In this document: in pieces, positions 1 to 8,691 of the stretch
Numbering within the stretch: position 1 is the first letter of the stretch
Layout: every line of letters starts with the position of its first letter
Assembly (NCBI GenBank): GCA_964497825.1
Contig: CAZCFA010000011.1
Location: 1 to 49,060 of the forward strand
Direction: 5' to 3'
Origin: RHKX01 sp964497825
Lineage (GTDB): Bacteria > Actinomycetota > Thermoleophilia > Solirubrobacterales > 70-9
Length of the DNA stretch: 49,060 bases
Notes under the pieces: generated by a model
Told to the model about the DNA's origin: nothing
Seen by the model: the letters and a program-made list of their open reading frames with translations, nothing else
Databases searched by the model: none
Position numbers and translations under genes: made by a program

Positions 1-2
1 CG

Positions 3-1109
3 GCGCTCGCCGCGCTCGCCGCCTTCGCCGCCGCGCTGGCGCTCGCCGCCGCCCCCGCCGCCGCGGCGCCGCCGGGGATGGTCGCCGAGGACGGGTTCCT
101 CGGGCCGGCCGAGCCGGCGTCGCTGAGCCGGGCGCAGGCCCGCGCGAGTTGGACGCCGGAGCGGATCGCGGCCGCCCCGGAGCCCGGCTTCGGCGGCGCC
201 GCGGCACCCGGCCCCGGCGCCCGCGAGACGGCCCCGGCGCCCGCTGCTTTCGCCGGCGGCGCGGAACCCGGCCTCGACGGCGTCGCGGCGGCCCCGGAGC
301 CACGCCTGCTCGGAGCGCCGGTGGCGGCGACGCTGAAGGCGAAGATCCTCAACCACCCCGAGCGCTACCCCAAGCGCGTCCACGGCAAGCTCGTCGGCAC
401 CTTCCCCGGCCTCGGCGACTACGCCTGCTCGGCCACCGTCATCAGCAGCGGCTCCGGCAGCCTGCTGCTCACCGCCGGGCACTGCGCCTACGACGTCGAG
501 CGCCAGGTCGCCGCCACGAACCTCGCGTTCGCACCCGGCTACGCCCGCGACAGCCTTCCCTACGGGGTCTGGCCGGTCACCCACCTGATCGTCGATCGGG
601 CCTGGACGCGCGGCAAGCTCGACCACGACTTCGCGATGATGCAGACCGCCGAGCTGCCGGCGCTCGGCACCCTGCAGTCGCAGGTCGGCTCGCGCGGGAT
701 CGGCTTCAACCAGCGCCGTAAGCAGCGGCTGCAGGCGTTCGGCTACCCGGCGAAGGGAAAGCGCGCCTACGACGGCGACAAGCTCGTCCGCTGCGCCTCC
801 GGCTACCTGCCCGATCCCTACAAGAGCGGCGGCCCGCGCAGCCGCGGGATGCGCTGCGACCAGCAGCAGGGATCGAGCGGCGGCGGCTGGGTCGCGAAGC
901 ACAAGTTCGTCGTCTCCAACACCTCCCACGGCTACCCGCGGCTCAGCGGCAACGTCTTCTTCGGCCCCTACTACGGGGCCGACGTCAAGCGCATGTACCG
1001 GGCGCGGACGAGCTTCTGGCCGTCGATCGAACCGATCCGCCGCAAGGGCGGGGTCCCGAACCGGATCGGTCCCGACCGCGGCGGGCCGAACCGCAGCCCG
1101 CGGCGTTAG
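3..1109 (+). CDS. Secreted V8/trypsin-like serine protease (5' end outside window)
   Basis: This is a chymotrypsin-fold serine endopeptidase, probably exported. The reading frame is open from base 3, before the first ATG at 78. The codons before that ATG read as an Ala/Leu-rich stretch ending in AAAAPPG, which is the hydrophobic core and cleavage region of a signal peptide, so the true start lies upstream of the window. A low-complexity Ala/Pro/Gly pro-region follows (about 120-320). The triad is visible: His in LLTAGHCAY (about 468-494), Asp in LDHDFAMM (about 619-642) and Ser in GSSGGGW (about 871-891). The GSSGGGW form resembles V8/glutamyl endopeptidases more than classical trypsin GDSGGP. 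The C-terminal tail is basic. Its 3' end overlaps the convergent SRPBCC gene by 4 bp. Substrate is unknown. Confidence 0.85.
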   Translation, partial: ALAALAAFAAALALAAAPAAAAPPGMVAEDGFLGPAEPASLSRAQARASWTPERIAAAPEPGFGGAAAPGPGARETAPAPAAFAGGAEPGLDGVAAAPEPRLLGAPVAATLKAKILNHPERYPKRVHGKLVGTFPGLGDYACSATVISSGSGSLLLTAGHCAYDVERQVAATNLAFAPGYARDSLPYGVWPVTHLIVDRAWTRGKLDHDFAMMQTAELPALGTLQSQVGSRGIGFNQRRKQRLQAFGYPAKGKRAYDGDKLVRCASGYLPDPYKSGGPRSRGMRCDQQQGSSGGGWVAKHKFVVSNTSHGYPRLSGNVFFGPYYGADVKRMYRARTSFWPSIEPIRRKGGVPNRIGPDRGGPNRSPRR

Positions 1110-1552
1110 CCGGCGTCGATCCGCGCCCGTTGCAGGCCGCGGGGGATGCTGCGCTCGAGCGCCTTGGCGACGATCAGGGCGATGCCGGGGACGGCGGCGC
1201 CGAACGAGATCTCGTAGTGCAGGTGGGCGTTGCCGTCGGGGTTCGTCGTAAAGCGCATCTCGCCGCGGTGGTCGCGCAGCGGCGAGCCCTTGCTGATCCG
1301 GTAGCGGATCAGCTCGCTCGGGACGACCTCGGTCGTGGTCTCCTCGAACGGCGGCAGCGGCCCGATTCGCAGCCGGCGAACCGAGCCGACCCCGTTGCGG
1401 GTGCCGTCGGTGCCGTCGCGCAGCCGCGTCACCTTGGCGCCGAGCAGCGGCTCGAGGTTCTCGTGCTCGGCCAGGTGGGCGAACGCCGCCGCGACCGGCA
1501 CGTCGAAGTCGTGGTCGATGATCACGCGCTGCACCGCAGCGGATTCAATCAT
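1106..1552 (-). CDS. SRPBCC / polyketide cyclase-like protein
   Basis: This is a 148-aa protein of the START/SRPBCC fold, which forms a deep hydrophobic ligand pocket. The N-terminus (VIIDHDFDVPVAAAFAHLAE) is the usual first beta strand and helix, and the C-terminal long helix (GIALIVAKALERSIPRGLQR) closes the pocket. The ATG at 1552 starts the domain at the expected place, 23 bp after the nuoN stop on the same strand. It is therefore probably the last gene of the nuoJ-N transcript, although no functional link with complex I is known. The family is too broad to assign a ligand. No Shine-Dalgarno sequence is evident. Confidence 0.75.
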   Translation of the reverse strand: MIESAAVQRVIIDHDFDVPVAAAFAHLAEHENLEPLLGAKVTRLRDGTDGTRNGVGSVRRLRIGPLPPFEETTTEVVPSELIRYRISKGSPLRDHRGEMRFTTNPDGNAHLHYEISFGAAVPGIALIVAKALERSIPRGLQRARIDAG

Positions 1553-1575
1553 CCGGCGGCGCGGCGGCGCGCTCG

Positions 1576-3102
1576 TCAGGCCAGCATCGCCGCCAGCGCG
1601 TCGCCGGCGTGCTGGGCGAAGTCGACCAGCGGCGACGGGATCACGCCGAAGAAGATCGTCGCGCCGGCGGCGATCAGCATCGCTCCGAGCACGAGCCAGC
1701 AGCGGCCGCCGCTGGGAGCGCCGCTCAGCGCCCGGCCCGGGCGCGCGCCGGCGGCGGGCGAGCCGCCCGCGATCGCCGGCGCCGGCCGCGGCGCCGGCCG
1801 CATCCAGATCGCCGCGACCACCCGCAGGTAGTAGGCGAGCGAGATCATCGAGCCGACCACGATCAGCACCCCGAGCCAGGTGAAGTCGCCGCCGACCGCG
1901 GCCTCGATCAGATAGACCTTGCCGATGAAGCCGGCGGTGCCGGGGATCCCGGCCAGCGCCAGCATCGCGATCGTCAGCGGCCAGGCGAGCAGCGGCCGGT
2001 CCTTGGCGAGGCCCTGGACCGAGGCGATGTCGTCGCCGTAGGGCGTCTCGCGCTCGCGGACCGCGATCACCGCGAACGCGGCGAGGTTCATCAGCGTGTA
2101 GGCGGCGAGGTAGAAGACCATCGCGCTGACCCCCTCCGAGGTGGCGACCAGCAGCGCGACGAGGATGTAGCCGCCCTGGGCCACCCCCGAGTAGCCGAGC
2201 AGCCGCTTGAGCGAGTCCTGGGTGACGGCGCCGGCGTTGCCGACGATGATCGAGACCGCCGCCAGCGCCGCCAGCGCCGGCTGCCACTGGTCGATCGAGG
2301 GGCCGAAGGCGACGATGAACAGACGCGCGAACACGGCGAACGCGGCCGCCTTCGTCGCCACCGCCATGAACGCCGTCACCGGGGTCGGGGCGCCCTCGTA
2401 GACGTCGGGGGTCCACTGGTGGAACGGCGCGACCGAGACCTTGAACGCGAGCCCGACCGCGCACAGCGCGATCCCGATCAGGACCAGCGGGTCGTCGAGC
2501 AGGTCGCCGCCGATCCCCTGCGCGATCTGGGTGAAGTCGGTCGAGCCCGAGCCGCCGTAGATGAACGCCATCCCGTACAGCAGCGTCGCCGAGCCGAGCG
2601 AGCCGACGATCAGGTACTTGAGCCCGGACTCGAGCGAGCCGGGGCGGGTCCGGTGCGAGCCGCAGAGCACGTACAGCGGAATCGAGAGCAGCTCGAGCGC
2701 GATGAAGAACGTGATCAGGTTCTGGGCGCCGGCCAGCATCACCATGCCGAGCGTCGAGCCGAGCAGCAGCGCGTGCGACTCGGCGTGGCCGGCCTCCTCG
2801 GCGCCGGGATCGCGGAGCTGCAGCAGCACCGCGAACGCCGCCGCGAAGACGGTGATCAGGCCGATCGTGATCGTCAGCCCGTCGATCCGCATCGCGCCGG
2901 CGACGAGGTCGATCTCGGGCCCGCCGAGCCGCCAGATCAGCAGCCCCGCGGTCGCGGCGAGCGTCAGCAGCGTCAGCAGCGTCGAGATCCAGCGGTTGCC
3001 GCGCGGCGTCGCCAGCCCGGCCATCAGCACGACGACGAGGCCGGCGGTCAGGGCGATGATCGGCGACAGCCCGGCGTAGTCGATGTCCGGGGTCTCGATC
3101 AC
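1576..3102 (-). CDS. nuoN: NADH-quinone oxidoreductase subunit N
   Basis: This is one of the three antiporter-like proton-pumping subunits of the complex I membrane arm, 508 aa, with continuous hydrophobic helices throughout. Family motifs include HQWTPDVYEGAPTPVTAFMA and a conserved lysine-bearing helix (KVSVAPFHQW). The GTG start at 3102 is chosen because GGAGG lies 7 nt upstream and because it gives a GTGA overlap with the nuoM stop, implying translational coupling. A longer upstream frame exists but is a nuoM shadow. The C-terminal half has a Pro/Ala-rich cytoplasmic loop (about residues 430-460). It is the last nuo gene of the J-N block. Confidence 0.95.
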   Translation of the reverse strand: MIETPDIDYAGLSPIIALTAGLVVVLMAGLATPRGNRWISTLLTLLTLAATAGLLIWRLGGPEIDLVAGAMRIDGLTITIGLITVFAAAFAVLLQLRDPGAEEAGHAESHALLLGSTLGMVMLAGAQNLITFFIALELLSIPLYVLCGSHRTRPGSLESGLKYLIVGSLGSATLLYGMAFIYGGSGSTDFTQIAQGIGGDLLDDPLVLIGIALCAVGLAFKVSVAPFHQWTPDVYEGAPTPVTAFMAVATKAAAFAVFARLFIVAFGPSIDQWQPALAALAAVSIIVGNAGAVTQDSLKRLLGYSGVAQGGYILVALLVATSEGVSAMVFYLAAYTLMNLAAFAVIAVRERETPYGDDIASVQGLAKDRPLLAWPLTIAMLALAGIPGTAGFIGKVYLIEAAVGGDFTWLGVLIVVGSMISLAYYLRVVAAIWMRPAPRPAPAIAGGSPAAGARPGRALSGAPSGGRCWLVLGAMLIAAGATIFFGVIPSPLVDFAQHAGDALAAMLA

Positions 3103-4619
3103 CGGCTGGCCTCCAGATCGGGCGCCGCGGCCGCGGTCGGAGCGACCCCGGCCGGGCAGTCCTCGCCCTCGCACAGCGACGCCAGGCTGCGGTCGACGCT
3201 GGCCTCGCCGCGGGTCGTGATCAGCCCCGGATAGAAGGCGAGGGCGAGGATGCAGAGCACCAGCGGCACGACGACGAAGCCCTCGCGCAGCGTCAGCTCG
3301 CGCGAGACGAGCCCGTCGGGAAGCCGGTTGTGCATCGTCCGCTGGTACATCCGCAGCGCGTAGAAGGCGGCCAGCGCGATCCCCGAGGAGGCGATCAGCG
3401 CGATCGCCACCTTCGAGTGGAAGACGCCGCTGATGATGTAGTACTCGCCGACGAAGTTGGCCGATCCGGGGATCGCCAGCAGCGCCATCGTCACGATCAT
3501 GAAGACCGCGGCGAGGATCGGCGCCCGCACCGCGAGCCCGCCGAGCTCGCGGATGTCCTCGGTTCCGGTCCGCTCGATGATCAGGGCGATGATCAGAAAG
3601 ACCGGGGCGATGACGAGGCCGTGGTTGACCATCTGGATCACCGAGCCGTCGGCGCCGTCGGCGGCGAAGCTGAAGATGCCGAGCGTGATGAAGCCGAGCT
3701 GCGCCACCGACGAGTAGCCGGCGATCAGCCGCAGGTTCGTCTGCGTGAACGCCATCACCGAGCCGTAGACGATCGAGGCCAGGGCGATGATCATGATCAG
3801 CGTCTGGAAGTGGACGCTGGCGTCGGGGAACAGCGGCAGCACGACCCGCAGGAAGCCGTAGGCGGCGACCTTGGAGAGCACGCCGCTGAGCAGCACCAGC
3901 ACCGGCAGCGGGCAGGACAGGTAGGCGTCGGGCATCCAGCCGTGGACGAGGAAGGCCGGCATCTTGACGAGGAAGGCGAGCGCGAAGAAGCAGAAGATCC
4001 AGTACTGGGTGCCGTCGGCGAGCGGCACCGTCCGCAGCGTCTCGATCGAGAACGTGATCCCGCCCGCGGCATCGCCGCTGAGCACCGCGGTCGCGATCGC
4101 CGCCGCCAGCATCAGCAGCGACCCGACCAGCGTGTAGATGATCATCTTGATCGTCGCCCTGATCCGGTTGCCGGTCCCCCAGGCGCCGATCAGGAAGTAG
4201 AACGGGATCAGCATCAGGTCGAAGAAGAGGACGAACAGCAGCAGGTCCTGGGCGAGGAAGGCCCCGAGCGTGCCGGTCTGGGCGATCCCCAGCATCAGGA
4301 AGTAGCTGCGGGCCCGGTCGGGGACCTGCAGGGCCGAGTGCAGGATCGCCGCCGACCACAGCACCGAGGTCATCAGCACGAGGAACAGGCTGAGGCCGTC
4401 GACGCCGAGCTGGTAGCTGACGCCGAGCTCGGGGATCCAGGCGCGGCTGACGTAGTGCTGCAGCTCGCCCGAGCCGCCGTCGAAGCCGGCGACGAGCGCG
4501 ACCGCGAGCCCGACCGAGACGAGCGAGCCGACGAACGCCCACCAGCCGCTGAGCCGGGCCGGCAGCAGGCAGCCGATCAGCGCGACGCCGATGGGGATCA
4601 CGAGGATCGCGGTCAGCAT
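3099..4619 (-). CDS. nuoM: NADH-quinone oxidoreductase subunit M
   Basis: This is an antiporter-like membrane subunit of complex I, 506 aa, with about 14 hydrophobic segments. Characteristic stretches are ELGVSYQLGVDGLSLFLVLM near the N-terminus, KMPAFLVHGWMPDAYLSCPL (the lysine/His-bearing channel helix) and FVGEYYIISGVF. A hydrophilic Ala-rich tail (about 30 residues, with two Cys in CEGEDC) extends beyond the last helix. In the lysine-helix segment the usual HxPxxAPxA-type sequence reads YLSCPLPVLVLLSG, a moderate departure from the Escherichia coli form. The ATG at 4619 abuts the nuoL stop at 4620 with no spacer. Confidence 0.95.
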   Translation of the reverse strand: MLTAILVIPIGVALIGCLLPARLSGWWAFVGSLVSVGLAVALVAGFDGGSGELQHYVSRAWIPELGVSYQLGVDGLSLFLVLMTSVLWSAAILHSALQVPDRARSYFLMLGIAQTGTLGAFLAQDLLLFVLFFDLMLIPFYFLIGAWGTGNRIRATIKMIIYTLVGSLLMLAAAIATAVLSGDAAGGITFSIETLRTVPLADGTQYWIFCFFALAFLVKMPAFLVHGWMPDAYLSCPLPVLVLLSGVLSKVAAYGFLRVVLPLFPDASVHFQTLIMIIALASIVYGSVMAFTQTNLRLIAGYSSVAQLGFITLGIFSFAADGADGSVIQMVNHGLVIAPVFLIIALIIERTGTEDIRELGGLAVRAPILAAVFMIVTMALLAIPGSANFVGEYYIISGVFHSKVAIALIASSGIALAAFYALRMYQRTMHNRLPDGLVSRELTLREGFVVVPLVLCILALAFYPGLITTRGEASVDRSLASLCEGEDCPAGVAPTAAAAPDLEASR

Positions 4620-6632
4620 CTAGCTCGCCACCAGCAGGAAGTAGACGCCGAGCGCGGCGATGCCGGCGACGACGAGCAGCGCGTAGAAGCGGACGAAGCC
4701 GGACTGGGCGCCGCGGACGGCGTCGCCGAGGTCACGGATGCCGCCGCTGGCGCCGCCGGTGATCGCGCCGTCGATCACGACCCGCTCGAAGACCGAGCTG
4801 CAGAAGCGCCCGAGCGCGATCAGCGGCCGGTAGACGAGCGCGTCGATGATCTCGTCGAAGTACCACTTGTGCTCGAGGAAGTCGTGGAGCGGGCGCAGCC
4901 GGTCGCGCAGCCGCAGGGTCGATCCGGGGGCGACGAGGTAGAGGTAGAAGGCGACGGCGATGCCGAGCAGCGAGCAGACGGCGCCGACGAACATGCCGAT
5001 GTAGGAGTCGCGGACGGTGACGTCGACGGCGTTGGCGATCGTCGAGGACTCGAAGGTCGGCTCGAGGAAGCTGTCGATCACGTGCGTGACGCCGGGGATC
5101 TGGACGAAGCCGCCGAACAGCGCCCCGAACGCCAGCGCCGCCATCGCGATCCGCATCGGCAGCGCCCGCTCGGCGATCCAGTGGATCGGGCCGGGGAAGC
5201 CGACGTCGGTGTCCTCGGGCTCGCCGGTCGCCGGGTTGACCGGGTCGGCGTGGTGCAGGTGTCCCTCCTCGAGCTCCTTCGCCTCGGGCACGGGTTCGCC
5301 GTAGACGACGCGGAAGACGATCCGCGCCGAGTAGGCGGCGGTGAGGATCGCGCCGACGTAGCCGCCGATCGCGAAGATCCAGAACATGCCGCCGCGCTCG
5401 GCGGCGAAGCTGAGGATCTCGTCCTTGGAGAAGAAGCCGGAGGTCCCCGGGAACGCGGCCAGCGCCAGCGCGCCGATCGTCAGCGCGCCGCAGGTGAACG
5501 GCATCGCCCGGCGAAAGCCGCCCATCCGGTCGACGTTCTGGAGCCCGGCCATCGCCGAGATCACCGAGCCCGCCGCCATGAACAGCAGCGCCTTGAAGAA
5601 GGCGTGGGTCATCAGGTGGAAGAGCCCGGCCGAGTAGGCGCCGATCGAGACGCCGACGACCATGTAGCCGATCTGGCTCATCGTCGAGTAGGCGATGATC
5701 CGCTTCAGGTCGGTGACGACGAGCGCGACCGTCGCCGCGATCAGCAGCGTCCCGAGGCCGACGAACGCGGCGACGTCGGCGGCGGTCGGGGCGAGCTCGT
5801 ACAGCGGGAACGCGCGGGCGATCAGGTAGACGCCGGCGGTGACCATCGTCGCCGCGTGGATCAGCGCCGAGACCGGGGTCGGGCCCTCCATCGCGTCCGG
5901 AAGCCAGGTGTGCAGCGGGATCTGGGCCGACTTCGCGACCGCGCCGAGCAGCAGCAGCAGGCAGATCGCGACGATCGTCCACTCGTTCGAGCTGAACGCG
6001 TCCGGCGCCTTCTCGAAGACGGTCAGGTAGTCGCTGGCGCCGAGCCGCTCGATCAGCATGATCGCGGCGATGATCAGCCCGACGTCGCCGACGACGTTGA
6101 TCACGAACGCCTTCATGCCGGCCGCGGTCGCGGTCCGGCGCCGGTACCAGAAGCTGATCAGCGCGTAGGAGGCGAAGCCGACGAACGCCCAGCCGACGAT
6201 CAGCAGGATGAAGTTGCCGGCGAGGACCAGCAGCATCATCGAGAAGACGAAGAAGTTGAGGTAGGCGAAGAAGCGGCGGTAGCCGGCGTCACGGTCCATG
6301 TAGGCGACCGAGTAGAGGTGGATCAGCGCCGAGACGCCGGTGACGACGACGATCATGAACACCGACAGCGGGTCGACGAGGATGCTGAGGTCGAACGGGA
6401 TCCCGGCGCTGCCGGCGTAGTCGTACAGCGTGCTGGCGAGCTCGCGGTGCTGCTCGGGCTCGCCCTGGAGCTGGATCAGGGCGCCGATCGAGCTGGCGAA
6501 CGCGAGCGTGATCGCGGCCGTGCCGACGACGCCGGCGGCGCGGCCGCGGAGCAGCCGCCACAGAAGGCCGATCACGATCGACCCAGCGAGCGGGAAGGCG
6601 ATCACGAGCCAGCCGTAGGTGGTCGCGCTCAT
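4620..6632 (-). CDS. nuoL: NADH-quinone oxidoreductase subunit L
   Basis: This is the distal antiporter-like subunit of complex I, 670 aa, the expected length for the family with its long lateral helix HL. Visible motifs include DPLSVFMIVVVTGVSALIHL, LLLLGAVAKSAQIPLHTWLP (channel lysine) and DAMEGPTPVSALIHAATMVT, with FPGTSGFFSKDEIL further on. The C-terminus has the helix that clamps NuoM and N. GGGAG lies 8 nt before the ATG. The gene overlaps the nuoK stop by 4 nt (ATGA), so K-L-M-N are translationally coupled. A hydrophilic loop near residue 460 (EEGHLHHADPVNPATGEPED) is longer than in enteric bacteria. Confidence 0.96.
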   Translation of the reverse strand: MSATTYGWLVIAFPLAGSIVIGLLWRLLRGRAAGVVGTAAITLAFASSIGALIQLQGEPEQHRELASTLYDYAGSAGIPFDLSILVDPLSVFMIVVVTGVSALIHLYSVAYMDRDAGYRRFFAYLNFFVFSMMLLVLAGNFILLIVGWAFVGFASYALISFWYRRRTATAAGMKAFVINVVGDVGLIIAAIMLIERLGASDYLTVFEKAPDAFSSNEWTIVAICLLLLLGAVAKSAQIPLHTWLPDAMEGPTPVSALIHAATMVTAGVYLIARAFPLYELAPTAADVAAFVGLGTLLIAATVALVVTDLKRIIAYSTMSQIGYMVVGVSIGAYSAGLFHLMTHAFFKALLFMAAGSVISAMAGLQNVDRMGGFRRAMPFTCGALTIGALALAAFPGTSGFFSKDEILSFAAERGGMFWIFAIGGYVGAILTAAYSARIVFRVVYGEPVPEAKELEEGHLHHADPVNPATGEPEDTDVGFPGPIHWIAERALPMRIAMAALAFGALFGGFVQIPGVTHVIDSFLEPTFESSTIANAVDVTVRDSYIGMFVGAVCSLLGIAVAFYLYLVAPGSTLRLRDRLRPLHDFLEHKWYFDEIIDALVYRPLIALGRFCSSVFERVVIDGAITGGASGGIRDLGDAVRGAQSGFVRFYALLVVAGIAALGVYFLLVAS

Positions 6633-6928
6633 CCCCGCAGCTCCCTGGTCTCGTCGACGTCGAGCGGCAGCCGGCGCCGGTACATGGCGACGATCAGGCC
6701 GAGCCCGACGACGACCTCGGCGGCGGCGACGACCATCACGATCAGCGCGAAGATCTGCCCGTCGGAGTTGCCGAGGTTGCGCGAGAACGTGATCAGCGCC
6801 AGGTTCGAGCTGTTCAGCATCAGCTCGAGGCAGAGCAGGATCACCAGCGGGCTGCGGCGGATCAGCACGCCGCCGGCGCCGATGCTGAACATCAGCGCGC
6901 TGAGGACGAGGTACCAGCTGGCGTCCAT
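6629..6928 (-). CDS. nuoK: NADH-quinone oxidoreductase subunit K
   Basis: This is a small three-helix membrane subunit of complex I, 99 aa (the family norm is about 100). The conserved glutamates used in proton transfer are visible in LLCLELMLNSSNLALITF and VVAAAEVVVGLGLIVAMYR. It begins in a TGATG overlap with nuoJ and ends in an ATGA overlap with nuoL. It sits in the strict order J-K-L-M-N. Confidence 0.97.
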   Translation of the reverse strand: MDASWYLVLSALMFSIGAGGVLIRRSPLVILLCLELMLNSSNLALITFSRNLGNSDGQIFALIVMVVAAAEVVVGLGLIVAMYRRRLPLDVDETRELRG

Positions 6929-7578
6929 CAGGCGCTGCCCTCGGCGGCGGGCGGGCCGGGAGGGGTTCCCGTCGGTTCGCGCCCAGTGGCGCCCTCGGGG
7001 GGAGCGTCGTCGCACGGGGGGCCGCCTCCGGGGGGGTTGAGGATCGCGGGCTCCTGGGCGTCGGGGTCGTCGGGCGGCGGCCGGCGGGCGGCGAGCACGA
7101 CGGCGCCGACGGCGGCGACCAGCAGCAGCAGCGAGGCGGCCTCGAACGGGATCAGGAAGTCCTCGAGCAGCCGCTTGCCGACCTCCTCGGGGCTGCCGAA
7201 GCCGAGCGCGATCGTCGGCCCCTCGGAGCCGAGCGTCTCGAGGCCGCTGGCGAGGATCGCGATCGAGAACTCGATGAACAGCGCCGCCGCCAGCAGCGGC
7301 GTCAGGATCCGCTGGCCCGGGATCGCGTCCCACAGCGGCTCGTCGACGCCGCCGATGTAGGCGGCGACGAAGACGTAGAGGACCATCACCGCGCCCGCGT
7401 AGACGACGACCTGGGCGGCGGCGAGGAACTCGGCGTGGAGCAGCAGGAACAGCCCGGCGAGCGAGAACAGGTGGACGACCAGCGCGAGCACGCTGTAGAA
7501 GGGGTTGCGAAGCGCGATCACCGCGATCGCGCCGCCGAGGGCGCCGATCGCGCCGACGAAGAAGGCGACCTGCTCCAT
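6928..7578 (-). CDS. nuoJ: NADH-quinone oxidoreductase subunit J
   Basis: This is a membrane subunit of complex I, 216 aa, with five predicted helices. Family signatures are NPFYSVLALVVHLFSLAGLF and AAQVVVYAGAVMVLYVFVA, the second carrying the pi-bulge region of helix 3 that coordinates coupling. The last 50 residues are a Pro/Gly/Asp-rich, presumably disordered cytoplasmic tail absent from enteric NuoJ. The ATG at 7578 has no Shine-Dalgarno sequence but has TAGAGT seven bases upstream, which suggests a leaderless transcript starting here. It is the first gene of the J-N block and is separated from nuoI by about 3 kb of unrelated genes. Confidence 0.95.
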   Translation of the reverse strand: MEQVAFFVGAIGALGGAIAVIALRNPFYSVLALVVHLFSLAGLFLLLHAEFLAAAQVVVYAGAVMVLYVFVAAYIGGVDEPLWDAIPGQRILTPLLAAALFIEFSIAILASGLETLGSEGPTIALGFGSPEEVGKRLLEDFLIPFEAASLLLLVAAVGAVVLAARRPPPDDPDAQEPAILNPPGGGPPCDDAPPEGATGREPTGTPPGPPAAEGSA

Positions 7579-7585
7579 CGGCGGC

Positions 7586-7591
7586 ACTCTA
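7586..7591 (-). promoter_or_regulatory. Candidate leaderless -10 for nuoJ-N
   Basis: TAGAGT on the minus strand ends 7 nt before the nuoJ ATG. No Shine-Dalgarno sequence is present and the -35 is weak. The upstream neighbour is divergent, so nuoJKLMN must have a promoter in this 87-bp gap. The call rests on the same spacing seen at other genes in this window. Confidence 0.5.
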
Positions 7592-7652
7592 TTGGCGACC
7601 GTCGCTCGGCGTACCTGGCGGGGGCGGCGAATCGCGACCTCCGGGCGGCCTC

Positions 7653-7658
7653 TAAGGT
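7653..7658 (+). promoter_or_regulatory. Candidate leaderless -10 for the alpha/beta hydrolase
   Basis: TAAGGT lies exactly 7 nt before the ATG at 7666, and there is no Shine-Dalgarno sequence in between. This places transcription start at or next to the A of the start codon. Confidence 0.5.
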
Positions 7659-7665
7659 GCGCGCG

Positions 7666-8616
7666 ATGCAGCGGCTGCTGACGGCACTCAACCGGCTGCT
7701 GGTGCGGTTGCTGCTGAGGCCGTTCCTCGGACCGCCGCTGCCGCTCGGGCTCCGCCGCCGCTGGCTGGCGCTGGTGGCGAAGTTGGCCGGCGGCGCCGGC
7801 GATGTCGAGCGGACCGAGCTCCGGCTCGGCGACGTGCCGGCGCTGCGGCTGCGCCCGGCGGACTCGGTCCCGCTCGGGCCGGTGGCCGCGGCCGAGCGCC
7901 CCGCGATCGTCTACGTGCACGGCGGCGGCTTCCTGGTCGGCGGCGCCGGCAGCCACGGCGGCCTCGCCTCGCGGATCGCCGCCGCCGCCGGCGCCGACGT
8001 CTACCTGCCCGAGTACGGGCTCGCCCCCGAGCACCCCCACCCGGCGCCCGGCGACGACCTGTTCGCCGCCTACGTGGCGTTGCTCGAGCTCGGCCACCGC
8101 CCCGAGCGCATCGCGATCGTCGGCGACTCCGCCGGCGGCGCGCTGACGACGAGCCTGGCGCTGACGCTGCCCGAGATGGGCGTCCCCGGGCCCGCGGCCC
8201 TGGTCCTGATCTCACCCTGGCTCGACCTCTCGCTGTCGGGTGCCAGCGTCACCGCCAACGCACGGATCGACCCGATGCTGAAGCGATCGTTCCTCGAGGA
8301 GGGCGCCCGCGCCCACGCCGGCTCCCTGCACCGCACCGACCCGCGGGTCTCGCCGCTGTTCGCCGACCTCCGCGGGCTGCCGCCGACGCTCGTGCAGGTC
8401 GGATCGGACGAGATCCTGCTCGACGACTCGACCCGCTTCGCCGACCGCGCCGAGGCCGCCGGGGTCGCGATCGAGCTGCAGCGCTTCGAGGGCCTCTGGC
8501 ACGACTTCCAGACCGAGGCGGCGATGCTGGCCGGCGCGCGCGAGGCGATCGACGCGATCGCCCGGTTCGTCACCGCCCGCTGGCCGCCGGGAGAGCCGGC
8601 GCCGCCCCGGGCCTGA
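7666..8616 (+). CDS. Alpha/beta hydrolase, hormone-sensitive-lipase (HSL) family esterase
   Basis: This is a 316-aa carboxylic-ester hydrolase. It has the HSL-family oxyanion-hole motif HGGGF (residues 85-89), the nucleophile elbow GDSAGG with Ser155, an acidic residue in VGSDEILLDDS and the catalytic His in LWHDF. An amphipathic N-terminal stretch of about 40 residues could tether it to the membrane or form the cap. It is cytoplasmic, with no signal peptide. Natural substrates (short-chain esters, lipids) cannot be told from sequence. The ATG at 7666 is preferred over longer in-frame upstream sequence, which is antisense to nuoJ. It is divergent from nuoJ. Confidence 0.88.
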   Translation: MQRLLTALNRLLVRLLLRPFLGPPLPLGLRRRWLALVAKLAGGAGDVERTELRLGDVPALRLRPADSVPLGPVAAAERPAIVYVHGGGFLVGGAGSHGGLASRIAAAAGADVYLPEYGLAPEHPHPAPGDDLFAAYVALLELGHRPERIAIVGDSAGGALTTSLALTLPEMGVPGPAALVLISPWLDLSLSGASVTANARIDPMLKRSFLEEGARAHAGSLHRTDPRVSPLFADLRGLPPTLVQVGSDEILLDDSTRFADRAEAAGVAIELQRFEGLWHDFQTEAAMLAGAREAIDAIARFVTARWPPGEPAPPRA

Positions 8617-8674
8617 GCGGCTGCCGCCTCCCGGTCCTCATCCGCTCGCGCCGACGTTGACCGGCGCATCGGGC

Positions 8675-8680
8675 TAGGGT
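8675..8680 (+). promoter_or_regulatory. Candidate -10 for the CoA transferase gene
   Basis: TAGGGT ends 11 nt before the ATG at 8692, and the intervening CGGCCGCCGCG has no Shine-Dalgarno sequence. This suggests a leaderless or nearly leaderless transcript. Confidence 0.4.
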
Positions 8681-8691
8681 CGGCCGCCGCG

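Noticed and set aside
3330..7040. A 1236-codon plus-strand open frame, and many other long frames opposite nuo genes
   Set aside because: The translation is almost all Arg, Asp, Glu, Gly and Ala, the reverse-strand shadow of GC-rich hydrophobic genes. The opposite strand encodes clear NuoL and NuoM.
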